Of a stretch of 64,000 nucleotides of DNA, positions 36,408-46,736 are shown piece after piece. Location of the stretch: the NCBI RefSeq assembly GCF_014652835.1, contig NZ_BMZO01000001.1, positions 372,001 through 436,000 on the forward strand. Direction: 5' to 3'. The notes beneath the pieces are model-generated. The model was not told the origin of the DNA. It was given only the letters and a program-made list of their open reading frames with translations, and made no database searches. Origin of the DNA: Limoniibacter endophyticus (GTDB lineage: Bacteria > Pseudomonadota > Alphaproteobacteria > Rhizobiales > Rhizobiaceae). How positions within the stretch are numbered: position 1 is the stretch's first letter; each line of letters begins with the position of its first letter. The translations under genes and the position numbers were made by a program.

Positions 36408-37145
36408 CTAATCCTCATCGGCTTTAGGCGGCAAAAGGCCAAGCTCCTCCAGATCAATATCTTCCAGCGGGTCTTCGGAAGCATCAAGCACGTCGGCATC
36501 GCGCGGTGGCAAAGGCATGGAGAAATTCGAGGGCATGCGCGCAGAGAGGAGCCCTGCCCCCTTCAACTCGTCCACACCTGGCAGATCGCGTAGCTCCTCG
36601 AGCTGGAAATGATCGAGAAACGCGTCCGTAGTACCATATGTAACGGGCCTCCCTGGCGTACGACGACGTCCGCGCATACGCACCCATTCCGTTTCAAGCA
36701 GCGTATCAAGGGTGCCCTTCGAGGTTTCCACACCTCGTATTTCCTCGATCTCCGCGCGTGTCACCGGCTGATGGTAGGCAATAATCGCCAGAACCTCGAG
36801 CGCAGCACGCGAAAGCTTGCGCAACTGCTGCGCGTCGCGACTCATCAGAAAGGCAAGATCGTCAGCAGTACGGAAGGCCCAGCTATCACCGACGCGCACC
36901 AGGTTCACACCTCGTTTCTCGTAGAGTCGTCGCAACTCTTCCATCACCGCCGAAACGTCCGTCCCGTCCGGCAAACGTTCGGCAAGTACCTTTGCGGGCA
37001 CCGGCGAAGCGGATGCAAAAACCAACGCCTCGCCCATGCGCATGGCCTCGAAGAAACGCGCGCGCATCGCATCCCCCGCCGGGGAAACAGCCTCCAAACC
37101 ATCCGGTTCACGCGGAAACGGAACGATGTTCTCGCGATCGGTCAT
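36408..37145 (-). CDS. scpB: Segregation and condensation protein B
   Basis: ScpB dimer subunit of the SMC-ScpAB condensin that compacts and segregates the chromosome. The 245-residue protein has two winged-helix domains: the first around FASASPVPAKVLAERLPDG, the second with ALEVLAIIAYHQPVTRAEIE and IRGVETSKGTLDTLLE. Acidic tails at the C-terminus are family-typical. Its ATG overlaps the scpA stop by four bases. It closes the nagZ-scpA-scpB unit; smc is not in the window. Confidence 0.93.
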   Translation of the reverse strand: MTDRENIVPFPREPDGLEAVSPAGDAMRARFFEAMRMGEALVFASASPVPAKVLAERLPDGTDVSAVMEELRRLYEKRGVNLVRVGDSWAFRTADDLAFLMSRDAQQLRKLSRAALEVLAIIAYHQPVTRAEIEEIRGVETSKGTLDTLLETEWVRMRGRRRTPGRPVTYGTTDAFLDHFQLEELRDLPGVDELKGAGLLSARMPSNFSMPLPPRDADVLDASEDPLEDIDLEELGLLPPKADED

Positions 37146-38017
37146 TTTGATTCGCTTTCTGGCGGTGATTCCGTGTGGCCTTGCGCACCTCGAATGTAGA
37201 GGGGAGCAAAGGCTCCCGTCTGGCGCAATTCGATCTGTCCTTCACGCACCAATTCCAGGGATGCGGCGAAGGAACTGGCCACCGCAGTCGCCCGCTCTTT
37301 CGGATCGACCATATAGCGCAGGAGAAAATGATCTAGCGCCGTCCAGTCATCAAGCTGACCAAGCATCCGCGTCAAGATTTCACGCGCATCCTTGAGGGAC
37401 CAGACGCCGCGCTTGGCAATCTGCACGTTCGTGACAGCTTGCCGCTGGCGCATAGTGGCATAGGCCGTCAGCATGTCATAGAGCGAAGCCTCGAAAATCG
37501 AGTTGCGAACGATAACGACGTTTTCAGGATCACCCCGCTGAAAAACGTCCCGCCCAAGCCGGTTGCGATTGACGAGCCGGGTTGCAGCGTCCCGCATAGC
37601 TTCGAGGCGACGCAGACGAAATTGCAGCAAAGCCGCTAGCTCCTCGCCCGATTGTCCATCGTCGTTCTTCTGTTTCGGGATCAACAATTTGGATTTCAGA
37701 AAGGCGAGCCACGCTGCCATGACAAGATAATCGGCAGCCAGTTCAATACGCAGCTCACGTGCCTTGTCGACAAAACGGATATACTGCTCGGCAAGCGCCA
37801 GAACGGAGATACGCGCCAGATCGACCTTCTGGATACGGGCCAGGTGCAGAAGCAAATCGAGCGGACCTTCGAAGCCATCAACATCGACGACCAGTGCAGG
37901 ATCGTCGGAAGCGCGCGTCGCGCCATCCGACCAAAGCGCATCCATCGATGCTTGGCCCGCCCCCTGCTTGTCCTGTTCCACTTCTTGCGCCAAGCCTGCT
38001 GAATCCTCTTTAATCAA
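37142..38017 (-). CDS. scpA: Segregation and condensation protein A
   Basis: Kleisin subunit that bridges the SMC heads in condensin, 291 residues. The signature is VDGFEGPLDLLLHLARIQKV, followed by DLARISVLALAEQYIRFVD and YLVMAAWLAFLKSKLLIPK; the C-terminal winged helix, which contacts SMC, includes VASSFAASLELVREGQIEL. It overlaps nagZ upstream and scpB downstream by four bases each, so all three are translationally coupled. Confidence 0.94.
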   Translation of the reverse strand: MIKEDSAGLAQEVEQDKQGAGQASMDALWSDGATRASDDPALVVDVDGFEGPLDLLLHLARIQKVDLARISVLALAEQYIRFVDKARELRIELAADYLVMAAWLAFLKSKLLIPKQKNDDGQSGEELAALLQFRLRRLEAMRDAATRLVNRNRLGRDVFQRGDPENVVIVRNSIFEASLYDMLTAYATMRQRQAVTNVQIAKRGVWSLKDAREILTRMLGQLDDWTALDHFLLRYMVDPKERATAVASSFAASLELVREGQIELRQTGAFAPLYIRGAQGHTESPPESESK

Positions 38018-39033
38018 GCAACCGCCGTACCCATCAATGCTTCGAATTCTGCGCGCAACGTTTGCTCGTCAGCATCGTCTTTCCGTCGGCGCACCGCAAG
38101 AGCACACTCTGCACGCTCAAGGCCCCTACCCGCCAATACACCGCAATTTTCAGCAACAGCGATCATCTCGTCACGGTCTCCGTTGCAATGCAGAACGAGA
38201 TCGCAACCTGCTGCTATGATATTCTTGGCGCGGCCTCCAAAATCGCCACTCAGCGCCTTCATCGAAACATCGTCGCTCATCAACAGCCCGTCGAAGCCAA
38301 TTTCGCCCCGAATGATTTCAGAGATGACCTTCGGCGAAACAGTGGCTGGCGCGGCCGGATCGATTGCCTCGAATACGATATGCGCGGTCATCGCCGCGGG
38401 TAGATCGCGCAACGCCTTGAACGGCACGAAATCACGCTGCCGCAAATCGTCGAGCGTTGTCGCAACATGCGGCAGATGCAGATGCGAATCGGCGGTGGCA
38501 CGCCCGTGGCCGGGCATATGTTTCATCGTCGGAAGCACACCACCGGCCATTAATCCTTCCGCAAGAGCCTTGCCCAGAATAGCAACCGGATTGACATTTT
38601 TAGCAAATGCGCGGTCGCCTATCACATCATTCGCCCCATCGATGCCCACGTCTAGAACTGGCAGACAGTTCGCATCAATGCCATAAGGCGCTAGGTCGAA
38701 GGCGTGCAACCGCCCAAGCAGCCAAGTTGCACGAATGCCGCTCTCTTCATTTCGCGCATAGAGCGCCCCGAACAGCGCTGCCGCCGGATAACGTGGCGCA
38801 AGCGGTGGTTTGATGCGCTGTACGCGGCCGCCCTCCTGATCGATGAAAATGGGTGCATCGCGCCCGACGCTTGCCCGCAGCTCAGCGGTCAAGCGCTTCA
38901 ACTGTTCGGCGCCAGCAATATTGCGTCCGAAAAGGATAAAGCCCCAGGGCTGGTTCTCAGCAAAGAAATCAACCTCCCAAGGCTGGAGTGTCAAGCCGGC
39001 ACAGCCAAGGATCATTGCCTTCATCGAAGTCAT
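38014..39033 (-). CDS. nagZ: Beta-N-acetylhexosaminidase
   Basis: Family-3 glycoside hydrolase that removes N-acetylglucosamine from murein fragments during cell-wall recycling. The active-site stretch KHMPGHGRATADSHLHLP carries the His/Asp pair of the NagZ loop, and the nucleophile is the Asp in FDGLLMSDDVSM. Length (339) is normal. AAGGTG lies five bases before the ATG at 39033. It fits functionally with the dipeptide epimerase at 15.8 kb. A strong terminator hairpin lies just 33 bases upstream in the same direction. Confidence 0.94.
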   Translation of the reverse strand: MTSMKAMILGCAGLTLQPWEVDFFAENQPWGFILFGRNIAGAEQLKRLTAELRASVGRDAPIFIDQEGGRVQRIKPPLAPRYPAAALFGALYARNEESGIRATWLLGRLHAFDLAPYGIDANCLPVLDVGIDGANDVIGDRAFAKNVNPVAILGKALAEGLMAGGVLPTMKHMPGHGRATADSHLHLPHVATTLDDLRQRDFVPFKALRDLPAAMTAHIVFEAIDPAAPATVSPKVISEIIRGEIGFDGLLMSDDVSMKALSGDFGGRAKNIIAAGCDLVLHCNGDRDEMIAVAENCGVLAGRGLERAECALAVRRRKDDADEQTLRAEFEALMGTAVA

Positions 39034-39066
39034 GCGAACACCTTTATAACGACATCCTCTTATAGC

Positions 39067-39095
39067 AAAAACGCGACCTTGAAGGTCGCGTTTTT
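39067..39095. terminator. Terminator between the SPOR gene and nagZ
   Basis: A perfect 12-bp stem (39067-39078 with 39084-39095) with a five-base loop, bounded by five A and five T residues. It works in either direction but is placed to end the SPOR transcript, 24 bases after its stop. The nagZ start is only 33 bases further on, so the nagZ promoter must overlap it or some readthrough must occur. Confidence 0.92.
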
Positions 39096-39119
39096 ATGCA
39101 AATCTTATGCCTTGCAAAA

Positions 39120-41972
39120 TCAGCGTGAGACGAAGCAACTTCCGCCTGCGGCCTTGTACTGTTCGCACAACCGAACGGCCTGATCACGCGTGCCACCATT
39201 AATACGCACGCGATAGAAGGTACCGCGGCCCTCGATCTGCGCAGCAACAATATTGTAGCTGCGCGAGCCGAGAATCGAACTATAGCGCTGCGCCAGTGAA
39301 TTATAGCTCGCTTGTGCAGCCTCGCGGCTAGGCTGGGATGCGATCTGGATCGACCACTCGCCAGCAGCAGGTGCAGCTTGCGGTGCAGCCGGCGGCGTCG
39401 TCGTCTGCTGCGGTGCAGCCGCCTGTTGTTGCGACTCCGGTGCTAGCGCAGGCGTCTGTGCTGCGGGCTGCGGCTGCGGAGCAATTGTCGTAGTTGAAAC
39501 CGTTTGCGTCGGCACGGACGAGGCGTTTGGCTGAACAGAGGCGATCAATTCCTGCTGTACGTCACCTGTCCCCGTCTGTGCCTGTGACTGAATGGGCGCA
39601 GGCGTCTGATCTTCACGCGGAGCCAGCGTTCCGTCCGGACGAACCACAAGCGTACGAACTCGACGCGGGGTCACCAGTGCAACATCGGAGGCCTGCTCCG
39701 CCCCAGAAGAAGCCGGCGCCACACGCTCTTCCGTCTTGTCGCTTTCAACACCCGGAGCGAGCGCCGGAGTGTCGACGCCCGGCAGGTTATTCTCGTTCTG
39801 GCGCATGGCTGAAACATCGACCGGTTGTTCCGCGCCGCCTGCCAGGGTTTCCTGCTGCGGCGCCCCGCCCTCATTACCGGCCATGGTCTGAAAGACTTTG
39901 TTGTCGGTTGGCTCTTCAGCTCCAGCGCTGGTTTCCGGACGCATACGCACCGGACGATCATCGGCGGAGATTACGACGGGCTCACCGTCTGCCCCCACAT
40001 CGTCATCACCCCATGTGCCCCATGCGACAGCGCCACCGATAAGGAAAACGAGGCCGGCAACACTTGCCATCAACAACTTGCTGCGGTCTTGCCAGATGGA
40101 CTTGCGCGGCGTGCTGGCGATTTGCTGGCGAACAGGCTGATAGCTCGATCCATGCGAAGCGTAGTCCGGGAGATCGTCGTCGGCACCGAGACGTTGTTCT
40201 TGCATCGGCTGGCTTTCGTTGGTGGGGCTGTGGCTGCCACCAGCGACGGCACCAGCGGCAACACCTAAACCTGCGCCGGCAATTGCCGCATTCAGATCGC
40301 GCTCCCACTCATTGTCGAAATCATCTTCCACAGCAGCACTTGCAACGGTCGCCGGCGGAGCAATCTTTGGCGTCTCTTGACGTATCGGCGCTCCAAACGC
40401 TCCGGATAATTCTGATTCGAAATCATCATGCGGCTCAACGACGTTGACCGTCTCTTCCGGCTCGAACTCGAATTCCGGAATATCGAGATCATCCTTAAGG
40501 GGCGCAGCTCCTTCGTTGATATCGATCGTCTCGATCTCCGGCACATCGGTTCGCGAACGGTCGACGGCCTGACGCACGGACTGCGCAGACGCCTCGGCGA
40601 CATCCGCGTGTGACCAATTGTTTTGCGCCAACTGCTCCTGCGTCGCCGTTATAGGCGCGAAAGCAGCTTTCATACGCGGTTCGTCATTTTCTTCATCGAA
40701 TGTGTCGAGGCTCAGGCTTTCAAGAGCTGCAAATGGATCAACTTGTTCCTGGGCCGTAACCTGCTCTTGCTGCGATTGCCACTCGCTGTAGCTTTCGTCG
40801 CCCTGTTGCTCCTCGGCATACGAAGACGCAAAGGGGCTGTCGTCATCTGCGTACCCGGGTTCATCGACTTGGAGAGCGTTGACAGGCTGCGCATCCTGGG
40901 GATCAACCGTTTCATCAAAGTCGAGTTCGAAGCCGTCAAACTCGTCCAGTGTTGGTTCTTCCTGAGCCGTCTGCGCCGGCGTGTTCATATCTGCCTGGAA
41001 CTCATTCCAGAATTTGTCGCCGTCCTTCGCGGTCGCCTGCGCCATCTGCGGCTCTTCATACGCAGCAACATCGGTTTCAGGCTGCGCGGCCGGCTGGACC
41101 GGATCCGCATCACCAACGAGAAAGGCCGAAAGCTCGTCCTCGAAGCTCTGAGGATCAGACGCAGGCGTCGCAACCCATTGCGATGAAACGCCATAAAGGT
41201 CGTTTTCCTGCGCAGGCTGTGCAGATTCAGCAACCACATCGGTTTCGCTGAAATCGAAATCGTCAAGATTCAGCTCGGTGAGATCATTGGCAATCCGCCC
41301 AGCTTCTGGAGCAGACTGGGCCTCGCCCGACCAGTGCGCCACATGTGGCTGTTGCCACTCTCGCGCATCATATGCTTCTTCTGCCTGCTCGGCAGCGGCA
41401 TCGGGTGTCAGAGCATAAACGTCCTGTTCAACCGATGCAGGTATCTGCTCCGGCCATTGAACAGGCTCCGGAGATGCATCAAATTGATGCCGCGGCTCTT
41501 CCTGCATGCCAAGCTCATTTGCAAGAGCGTCGTCGAGATCGAAGCTGAAATCGTCGATCTGTTCGCTTTCTTGCGACGCCTGCTCCTGAACCGGTCGCGG
41601 CTGGAAAACACCGTCAAATACATTTGAGAACGCATCCGCATCCCATTGCTGGGCAGACGCCTCCGGCGATGCCGGTGCTCCGTAGAAGTCGTCACTGGAA
41701 GAACTTGCCCCCTGCGCCTGTTGCGCAAAGCCCTGACCGGCATCCTCGCGAGGCTGAGGTACATCCTCGATCGGATCGAGATCAGCCATCAGCTCCTTCT
41801 CGAGATCTATGCCAAGATCATCCTCATCCGTGGAGAACGAGACATCTGCCTGCTGCTTGGCCGCAACCGGCTCACGGGGATCAAACCCCATGATGCGCGT
41901 CAGCTCCGCAAAAGGATCTTCGTTGTCCGTTTCGGGTGCATGGCTGCGCCCTGGCCAATTTTTGTCTGCCAT
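39120..41972 (-). CDS. Large SPOR domain-containing membrane protein
   Basis: Protein of 950 residues with three parts: a long acidic, Gln/Glu/Asp/Ala-rich cytoplasmic region (about 1-625) that looks disordered and has loose repeats of DDFDFDL-like acidic patches; one membrane helix at about 630-652 (LLMASVAGLVFLIGGAVAWG); and a periplasmic Pro/Gln-rich linker ending in an 80-residue SPOR domain (871-950, from GEWSIQIASQ to GGSCFVSR). SPOR domains bind glycan strands stripped of stem peptides at division sites, so a septal role is inferred. The ATG at 41972 is preferred over an upstream TTG. It lies between argS and nagZ. Confidence 0.9.
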   Translation of the reverse strand: MADKNWPGRSHAPETDNEDPFAELTRIMGFDPREPVAAKQQADVSFSTDEDDLGIDLEKELMADLDPIEDVPQPREDAGQGFAQQAQGASSSSDDFYGAPASPEASAQQWDADAFSNVFDGVFQPRPVQEQASQESEQIDDFSFDLDDALANELGMQEEPRHQFDASPEPVQWPEQIPASVEQDVYALTPDAAAEQAEEAYDAREWQQPHVAHWSGEAQSAPEAGRIANDLTELNLDDFDFSETDVVAESAQPAQENDLYGVSSQWVATPASDPQSFEDELSAFLVGDADPVQPAAQPETDVAAYEEPQMAQATAKDGDKFWNEFQADMNTPAQTAQEEPTLDEFDGFELDFDETVDPQDAQPVNALQVDEPGYADDDSPFASSYAEEQQGDESYSEWQSQQEQVTAQEQVDPFAALESLSLDTFDEENDEPRMKAAFAPITATQEQLAQNNWSHADVAEASAQSVRQAVDRSRTDVPEIETIDINEGAAPLKDDLDIPEFEFEPEETVNVVEPHDDFESELSGAFGAPIRQETPKIAPPATVASAAVEDDFDNEWERDLNAAIAGAGLGVAAGAVAGGSHSPTNESQPMQEQRLGADDDLPDYASHGSSYQPVRQQIASTPRKSIWQDRSKLLMASVAGLVFLIGGAVAWGTWGDDDVGADGEPVVISADDRPVRMRPETSAGAEEPTDNKVFQTMAGNEGGAPQQETLAGGAEQPVDVSAMRQNENNLPGVDTPALAPGVESDKTEERVAPASSGAEQASDVALVTPRRVRTLVVRPDGTLAPREDQTPAPIQSQAQTGTGDVQQELIASVQPNASSVPTQTVSTTTIAPQPQPAAQTPALAPESQQQAAAPQQTTTPPAAPQAAPAAGEWSIQIASQPSREAAQASYNSLAQRYSSILGSRSYNIVAAQIEGRGTFYRVRINGGTRDQAVRLCEQYKAAGGSCFVSR

Positions 41973-42073
41973 GGTGGTTTCCGCACTCAAACTCAAACGG
42001 ACGCCGCAACGTCTCGCTTTACCAACCTTCTACCAGGTTAATGTGGGCAAAGATTGGCGGACCACCTTATAGA

Positions 42074-43831
42074 CTAACGCATCTCGGCTGGCGCATCCGC
42101 CCCGATCAACCCAAGTCCGGATGTCAAAACATCACTGACCGCCTGCACAAGCCCAAGCCTGGCAAGTGTCAATTCTGGATCATTAACCTTAACAAAGCGT
42201 AAGTCTTCCTGGTCGGTGCCGCGATTCCATTGCCCATGCAGCGCGCTCGCCAGTTCATACAGGTAGAACGCAAGCCGGTGCGGTTCATGCGCCGAAGCTG
42301 CGGCCTCGATCAGACGCGGGTATTCCGCGAGCTTCTTGATCAGCGCAATCTCGCTCTCATCCGTCAGACGCGAGACGTGCGCAGTCATCGTTGCCCGATC
42401 AAATGATAGATCGGAAAGCTGCTCCTTGGCCTGACGCATGACGGAATGCGTGCGCGCAGATCCATATTGCACGTAGAACACGGGGTTGTCTTTCGACTGT
42501 TCGGTCACCTTGGCAAAATCGAAGTCGAGCGGCGCATCCGATTTCCGATAGAGCATCATGAAACGGATCGCGTCACGCCCTACTTCCTCCACCACTTCGC
42601 GTAAGGTCACGAACTCCCCTGACCGCTTCGACATGCGCACCGGCTCGCCATCGCGGAACAGCTTGACGAGCTGGCAGAGCAGGACGCTCATCTTCACGGT
42701 GCCGTCCGAAACGGCCCGGGCAACTGCTTCGAGCCGCTTCACATAGCCCCCGTGGTCAGCACCAAGGACATAAATCGTTTCCTTGAACTGACGATCGAAC
42801 TTGCTTTTGAAATAGGCAACGTCCGCGGCAAAATAGGTATAGGCACCGTCGGACTTGACCAGCGGGCGATCCATGTCATCGCCAACCTCGGTGGAACGGA
42901 ACAACGTCTGCTCACGATCCTCCCAATCATCCGGCTTCTGCCCCTTCGGTGGTGGCAGCGTACCATGATAGACGTGCCCCTTGAGCGTCAAATCGTTGAT
43001 CGTCTGGCGGATCGCCTTGGCCTTGTCGGCATGCAAGGTGCGTTCGGAGAAGAACAGGTCGTGGTGCACGTTGAGCAGCGCCAGATCCTCGCGGATCATG
43101 TCCATCATCGCATCGATAGAGCGGTCGGCAACCAGCTGGAGCGCCTCATCTTCCGGTTTTTGCAACAGATCGCGACCGAACTCATCCGCAAGTGCCTGAC
43201 CCAGCGGCACGAGATAGTCGCCCGGATAGAGCCCCGCCGGAATTTCCCCGACTTTATCGCCGAGCGCTTCGCGATAGCGGATCATCACGGAGCGAGCAAG
43301 AACCTTAATCTGCTCACCTGCATCGTTAATATAATATTCTTTGGTAACGTCATAGCCCGCAAAAGAAAGCAGGTTCGCCAACACATCGCCAACAACGGCA
43401 CCGCGGCAATGTCCAACATGCATCGGTCCCGTCGGATTGGCCGACACATATTCAACGTTGACCTTCTGGCCGTTTCCAACAGTCGAACGCCCAAAATCCT
43501 GTCCCTTGTCCAGAACACCTGTCAGAAAATTTTGCCAATAGCCTTTGTCGAGTGTCAAATTGACGAAGCCGGGTCCCGCCACATCGACGGAAGCGATGTC
43601 CTTATCCTTGCGCAACTCAATAGCCAGAGTTTCGGCCAGCTGGCGCGGATTCTGCCCCAACGGCTTGGCAAGCAGCATCGCGGCATTGGTAGCCAGATCG
43701 CCATGAGCGGCATCGCGCGGCGGCTCGACGGTCAGACGTGACAAGTCAGGCTTTACCCCTTCCGCACCCTTTAGATCGAGCATGTCGATAGCGGTTTTGA
43801 TCCGCTCGGCGAATTCCGAAAAGATGTTCAT
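42074..43831 (-). CDS. argS: Arginyl-tRNA synthetase
   Basis: Class I synthetase, 585 residues. The HIGH motif appears in [18 protein letters not shown] (HVGH) and the KMSKS-like loop in [18 protein letters not shown]. The N-terminal Add1 domain precedes the active site and the DALR anticodon-binding domain ([18 protein letters not shown]) closes the protein. I start at the ATG at 43831 ([12 protein letters not shown]), which gives the normal length; a further ATG four codons upstream is also in frame. It lies 63 bases after dgt. Confidence 0.96.
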   Translation of the reverse strand: MNIFSEFAERIKTAIDMLDLKGAEGVKPDLSRLTVEPPRDAAHGDLATNAAMLLAKPLGQNPRQLAETLAIELRKDKDIASVDVAGPGFVNLTLDKGYWQNFLTGVLDKGQDFGRSTVGNGQKVNVEYVSANPTGPMHVGHCRGAVVGDVLANLLSFAGYDVTKEYYINDAGEQIKVLARSVMIRYREALGDKVGEIPAGLYPGDYLVPLGQALADEFGRDLLQKPEDEALQLVADRSIDAMMDMIREDLALLNVHHDLFFSERTLHADKAKAIRQTINDLTLKGHVYHGTLPPPKGQKPDDWEDREQTLFRSTEVGDDMDRPLVKSDGAYTYFAADVAYFKSKFDRQFKETIYVLGADHGGYVKRLEAVARAVSDGTVKMSVLLCQLVKLFRDGEPVRMSKRSGEFVTLREVVEEVGRDAIRFMMLYRKSDAPLDFDFAKVTEQSKDNPVFYVQYGSARTHSVMRQAKEQLSDLSFDRATMTAHVSRLTDESEIALIKKLAEYPRLIEAAASAHEPHRLAFYLYELASALHGQWNRGTDQEDLRFVKVNDPELTLARLGLVQAVSDVLTSGLGLIGADAPAEMR

Positions 43832-43894
43832 GGATGCAATCATTCCAGTGCATGGCGCTTGGGTTTTTCTACCCGACCGAGAATTTTCTTCGCC

Positions 43895-45112
43895 CTACCG
43901 TAAATCAGGCGTGCGGTCAAACAAGCGCTTGTGGGCATTGACGGCGTATGTGTCCGTCATGCCAGCGAGAAAATCCGAAACACGCCTTGCCTTGCGCGCG
44001 TCATTCGCTCCTTCAAGCCCCTTGTGCCAGTCGTCAGGCATGAGGTCAGGCTCAGCGAAATAGCGATCGAACAAGTCGCGCACGATCTGGTCCGCTCCCT
44101 CACGCACTGCCATTACATCCTCATGACGATAAAGATTGGCATAGAGGAAGCGCTTCAGCTCTTTCTCCTTTGCCGCCATCGCGTCTGAGAAGCGAACGAT
44201 CGTCTCTCCTGCCCTGTGCACATCCTCCACGCTCTGCGGCCTGATACGCTCGAGATTGGCATGGGACGTGCGTATCACATCCTCGACCATCAGAGTGATC
44301 TGCCGACGCATCAGCTCATGCCCCTTTCGGCTCGGGTCGAGGTCGGGATAACGCGCCTCGACCTCGGCGAGAATATCACTGATCAGGGGAACGTTGCGCA
44401 GCTTGTCGAGGGTCAGCAGGCCGGACCGTAGGCCATCGTCCATATCATGTGCGTCATAGGCAATGTCGTCGGCGATAGCCGCACATTGAGATTCCAGATT
44501 AGCGTGGAGATCGAGTTCAAGATCATGAGTGGCGCAGTAGTCGAGGACCGCCGCAGACACCTCCCCGTTCAACCCCTTGCCTGCCGCATCGACCAGCGGC
44601 CCATTATGCTTGACCAGACCTTCCAACGTCTCCCAGCTGAGATTGAGGCCATCAAACTCGGCATAGCGGGCCTCGAGCTTGGTAACAATGCGAAGGGACT
44701 GGGTGTTATGATCGAAGCCGCCATAGGGCTTCATCTTCTCATGCAGCGCGTCTTCACCCGTATGGCCAAACGGCGTGTGACCGAAATCATGAACGAGCGC
44801 GACCGCTTCGGCGAGATCTTCGTCCCCCCGCATTGCCCGCGCCAACGCGCGGGCAATCTGCGCCACCTCGATCGTATGCGTCAGGCGCGTACGATAATGA
44901 TCCGCCTCATGCGAGATAAAAACCTGCGTCTTGTGTTTGAGGCGGCGAAAAGCTGTCGAGTGGATGATCCGGTCCCGGTCGCGCTGAAAAGGCGTGCGGG
45001 TCGGACTCTCTATCTCCGGGTGAAAGCGGCCTCGTGTTCTGGCCGGGTCGCATGCATAAGGCGCACGCGGCCTGTAGCCGAAACCGATTTCGGAAAGCGC
45101 ATCCTTTGTCAT
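43895..45112 (-). CDS. dgt: Deoxyguanosinetriphosphate triphosphohydrolase-like protein
   Basis: HD-domain enzyme of the dGTPase family (type 2), hydrolysing dNTPs to nucleosides and triphosphate. Family sequence includes [20 protein letters not shown], the HD metal site in [17 protein letters not shown] and [19 protein letters not shown], and the later [15 protein letters not shown]. The 405-residue length is typical of this subgroup. It is first of the dgt-argS pair and is divergent from the ErpA-like gene. Confidence 0.92.
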   Translation of the reverse strand: MTKDALSEIGFGYRPRAPYACDPARTRGRFHPEIESPTRTPFQRDRDRIIHSTAFRRLKHKTQVFISHEADHYRTRLTHTIEVAQIARALARAMRGDEDLAEAVALVHDFGHTPFGHTGEDALHEKMKPYGGFDHNTQSLRIVTKLEARYAEFDGLNLSWETLEGLVKHNGPLVDAAGKGLNGEVSAAVLDYCATHDLELDLHANLESQCAAIADDIAYDAHDMDDGLRSGLLTLDKLRNVPLISDILAEVEARYPDLDPSRKGHELMRRQITLMVEDVIRTSHANLERIRPQSVEDVHRAGETIVRFSDAMAAKEKELKRFLYANLYRHEDVMAVREGADQIVRDLFDRYFAEPDLMPDDWHKGLEGANDARKARRVSDFLAGMTDTYAVNAHKRLFDRTPDLR

Positions 45113-45220
45113 GATCTACCTGTTCTGCCCCATACATGCTAAGGTCGGTGCGCCTCTGTCATTGACGCACTCGCTTGCGCTTCATACCTATGGCATAGAT
45201 TTGAAATCAAGGTGACGGAA

Positions 45221-45559
45221 ATGACCAGTTCCTCCAAAAGCGTCGAAATGACGGAATCGGCTGCAAAGCGGATCAATCGCATCGTTGAGAAGGAACCCGG
45301 CAAGATCGGCCTGCGCATTACGGTCGAAGGCGGAGGCTGCTCAGGCTTCTCCTACAAGATGGATCTCACCGATTCCGTAAACGAAGATGACATTCGCATC
45401 GAACGCGATGGTGCAGTCGTGCTCGTAGACGATCTTTCGCTCGTTTACATGGGCGGCTCGGTCATTGACTTCGTCGATGACCTGATGGGGCAATCCTTCC
45501 AGATCAAGAACCCTAATGCCGTCGCGTCCTGTGGATGCGGTACGAGTTTTTCGATCTAA
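45221..45559 (+). CDS. A-type iron-sulfur carrier (ErpA/IscA family)
   Basis: Carrier that holds and passes Fe-S clusters to apoproteins, 112 residues. The three cluster cysteines are in GGGCSGFSY and in the C-terminal VASCGCGTSFSI. NALF-like spacing around LVYMGGSVIDFVDDL is typical. The ATG at 45221 has AAGGTG six bases upstream; a GTG at 45212 is in frame but less well placed. It stands next to xth, 85 bases apart. Which of ErpA, IscA or SufA it best corresponds to cannot be told from the sequence alone. Confidence 0.92.
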   Translation: MTSSSKSVEMTESAAKRINRIVEKEPGKIGLRITVEGGGCSGFSYKMDLTDSVNEDDIRIERDGAVVLVDDLSLVYMGGSVIDFVDDLMGQSFQIKNPNAVASCGCGTSFSI

Positions 45560-45644
45560 CCTCTTTTCAGCTGTTCGGCGGTGCATGACAGCCGCACCTC
45601 ATGTCGCTAATCTCTCCGCGACCAGAAGCAACGGAAGAATCGAC

Positions 45645-46430
45645 ATGAAGATTGCCACATGGAACATTAATGGCGTACGCGCTCGCATCGGCAATCTCGT
45701 CGCATGGCTGAAAGAAAGCGAGCCGGATATCGTCTGCCTTCAGGAGATCAAGTGCGAGGATGCCTCGTTTCCCCGCATGGAGATCGAAGATCTCGGCTAC
45801 CATGTTGAGACGCATGGCCAGAAGGGCTTCAACGGCGTGGCCCTTCTTTCGAAGCTTCCCTTCGACGAGGTAACGAGCGGCTTGCCTGGCAATGATGAGG
45901 ATGCACATTCGCGCTTCATCGAGGGCGTTTTCTCCACGTCGAAAGGCGTGCTCCGGGTCGTCTCGCTCTACCTGCCGAACGGAAATCCGGTCGGTACGGA
46001 GAAATTTCCTTATAAACTAGACTGGATGCACCGCCTTGAAGAGTGGTCGAAGGAACGTTTGGCGCTGGAAGAGCCTTTGGTGCTGGCCGGTGATTACAAC
46101 GTCATTCCCCAACCAATAGACGCGCGCCATCCGGAAAACTGGACAGGAGACGCCCTGTTTCAGCCGGAAACGCGTGCAGCATTCCGCCGCCTCGTCAATC
46201 TTGGCTTCACGGAAGCGATCCGCAACGTAACGGATGAAGACGTTTATACCTTCTGGGATTATCAAGCCGGCGCATGGCAAAAGAACAACGGCATCCGCAT
46301 CGATCACCTGCTGCTGTCACCGGAAGCCGCGCGCTATCTGGACGCTGCCGATATCGAGAAACACGTACGTGGCTGGGAAAAGCCGTCCGATCACGTGCCG
46401 GCCGTAATCCATCTCGGCATGGCAGGCTGA
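45645..46430 (+). CDS. xth: Exodeoxyribonuclease III
   Basis: AP endonuclease and 3'-5' exonuclease of base-excision repair, 262 residues. Motifs run MKIATWNINGVRARIG, CLQEIKCED (metal-binding Glu), GDYNVIPQPID, RIDHLLLSPEA and the terminal SDHVPAVIHL (catalytic Asp-His). The ATG at 45645 is preceded by GGAAG and begins the conserved sequence; the frame is open back into the Fe-S carrier gene without similarity. Confidence 0.95.
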   Translation: MKIATWNINGVRARIGNLVAWLKESEPDIVCLQEIKCEDASFPRMEIEDLGYHVETHGQKGFNGVALLSKLPFDEVTSGLPGNDEDAHSRFIEGVFSTSKGVLRVVSLYLPNGNPVGTEKFPYKLDWMHRLEEWSKERLALEEPLVLAGDYNVIPQPIDARHPENWTGDALFQPETRAAFRRLVNLGFTEAIRNVTDEDVYTFWDYQAGAWQKNNGIRIDHLLLSPEAARYLDAADIEKHVRGWEKPSDHVPAVIHLGMAG

Positions 46431-46442
46431 AGCAGTAGGTAC

Positions 46443-46736
46443 TTATTCTTTCGTGGTCCGATAGTCCGCCGACATGCGAACTTCGCGCCGTGGGCGAACG
46501 AGCGCCGTCGTCTCATGATAGATGGGATCGGCCTTGAAGGCCGCGAGCGCTGCCTCGTCCGCGAATTCTCCGTAGACAACGATATCCACTTCGTTGGAAT
46601 AGAGATCAACCTTGGAATTCAGGACCACTTCGAAGAACTGCGAATGTGGAATCGTGCCTAAGCGGGCCAACTCACTGCGAACTTGCTCACGATCTTCGCC
46701 GGGCTTAACGGTGAAAAGGACGATGTGACGGATCAT
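46443..46736 (-). CDS. Dabb family (stress-responsive alpha/beta barrel) protein
   Basis: Small 97-residue protein of the Dabb family, ferredoxin-like dimeric barrel, function unknown in bacteria. It starts MIRHIVLFTVKPGEDREQ and continues FFEVVLNSKVDLYSNEVDIV and ALAAFKADPIYHET, a normal full-length domain. AGGAG lies five bases before the ATG at 46736; seven upstream codons are open but not conserved. It ends 12 bases from xth, facing it, with no terminator between. Confidence 0.88.
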   Translation of the reverse strand: MIRHIVLFTVKPGEDREQVRSELARLGTIPHSQFFEVVLNSKVDLYSNEVDIVVYGEFADEAALAAFKADPIYHETTALVRPRREVRMSADYRTTKE

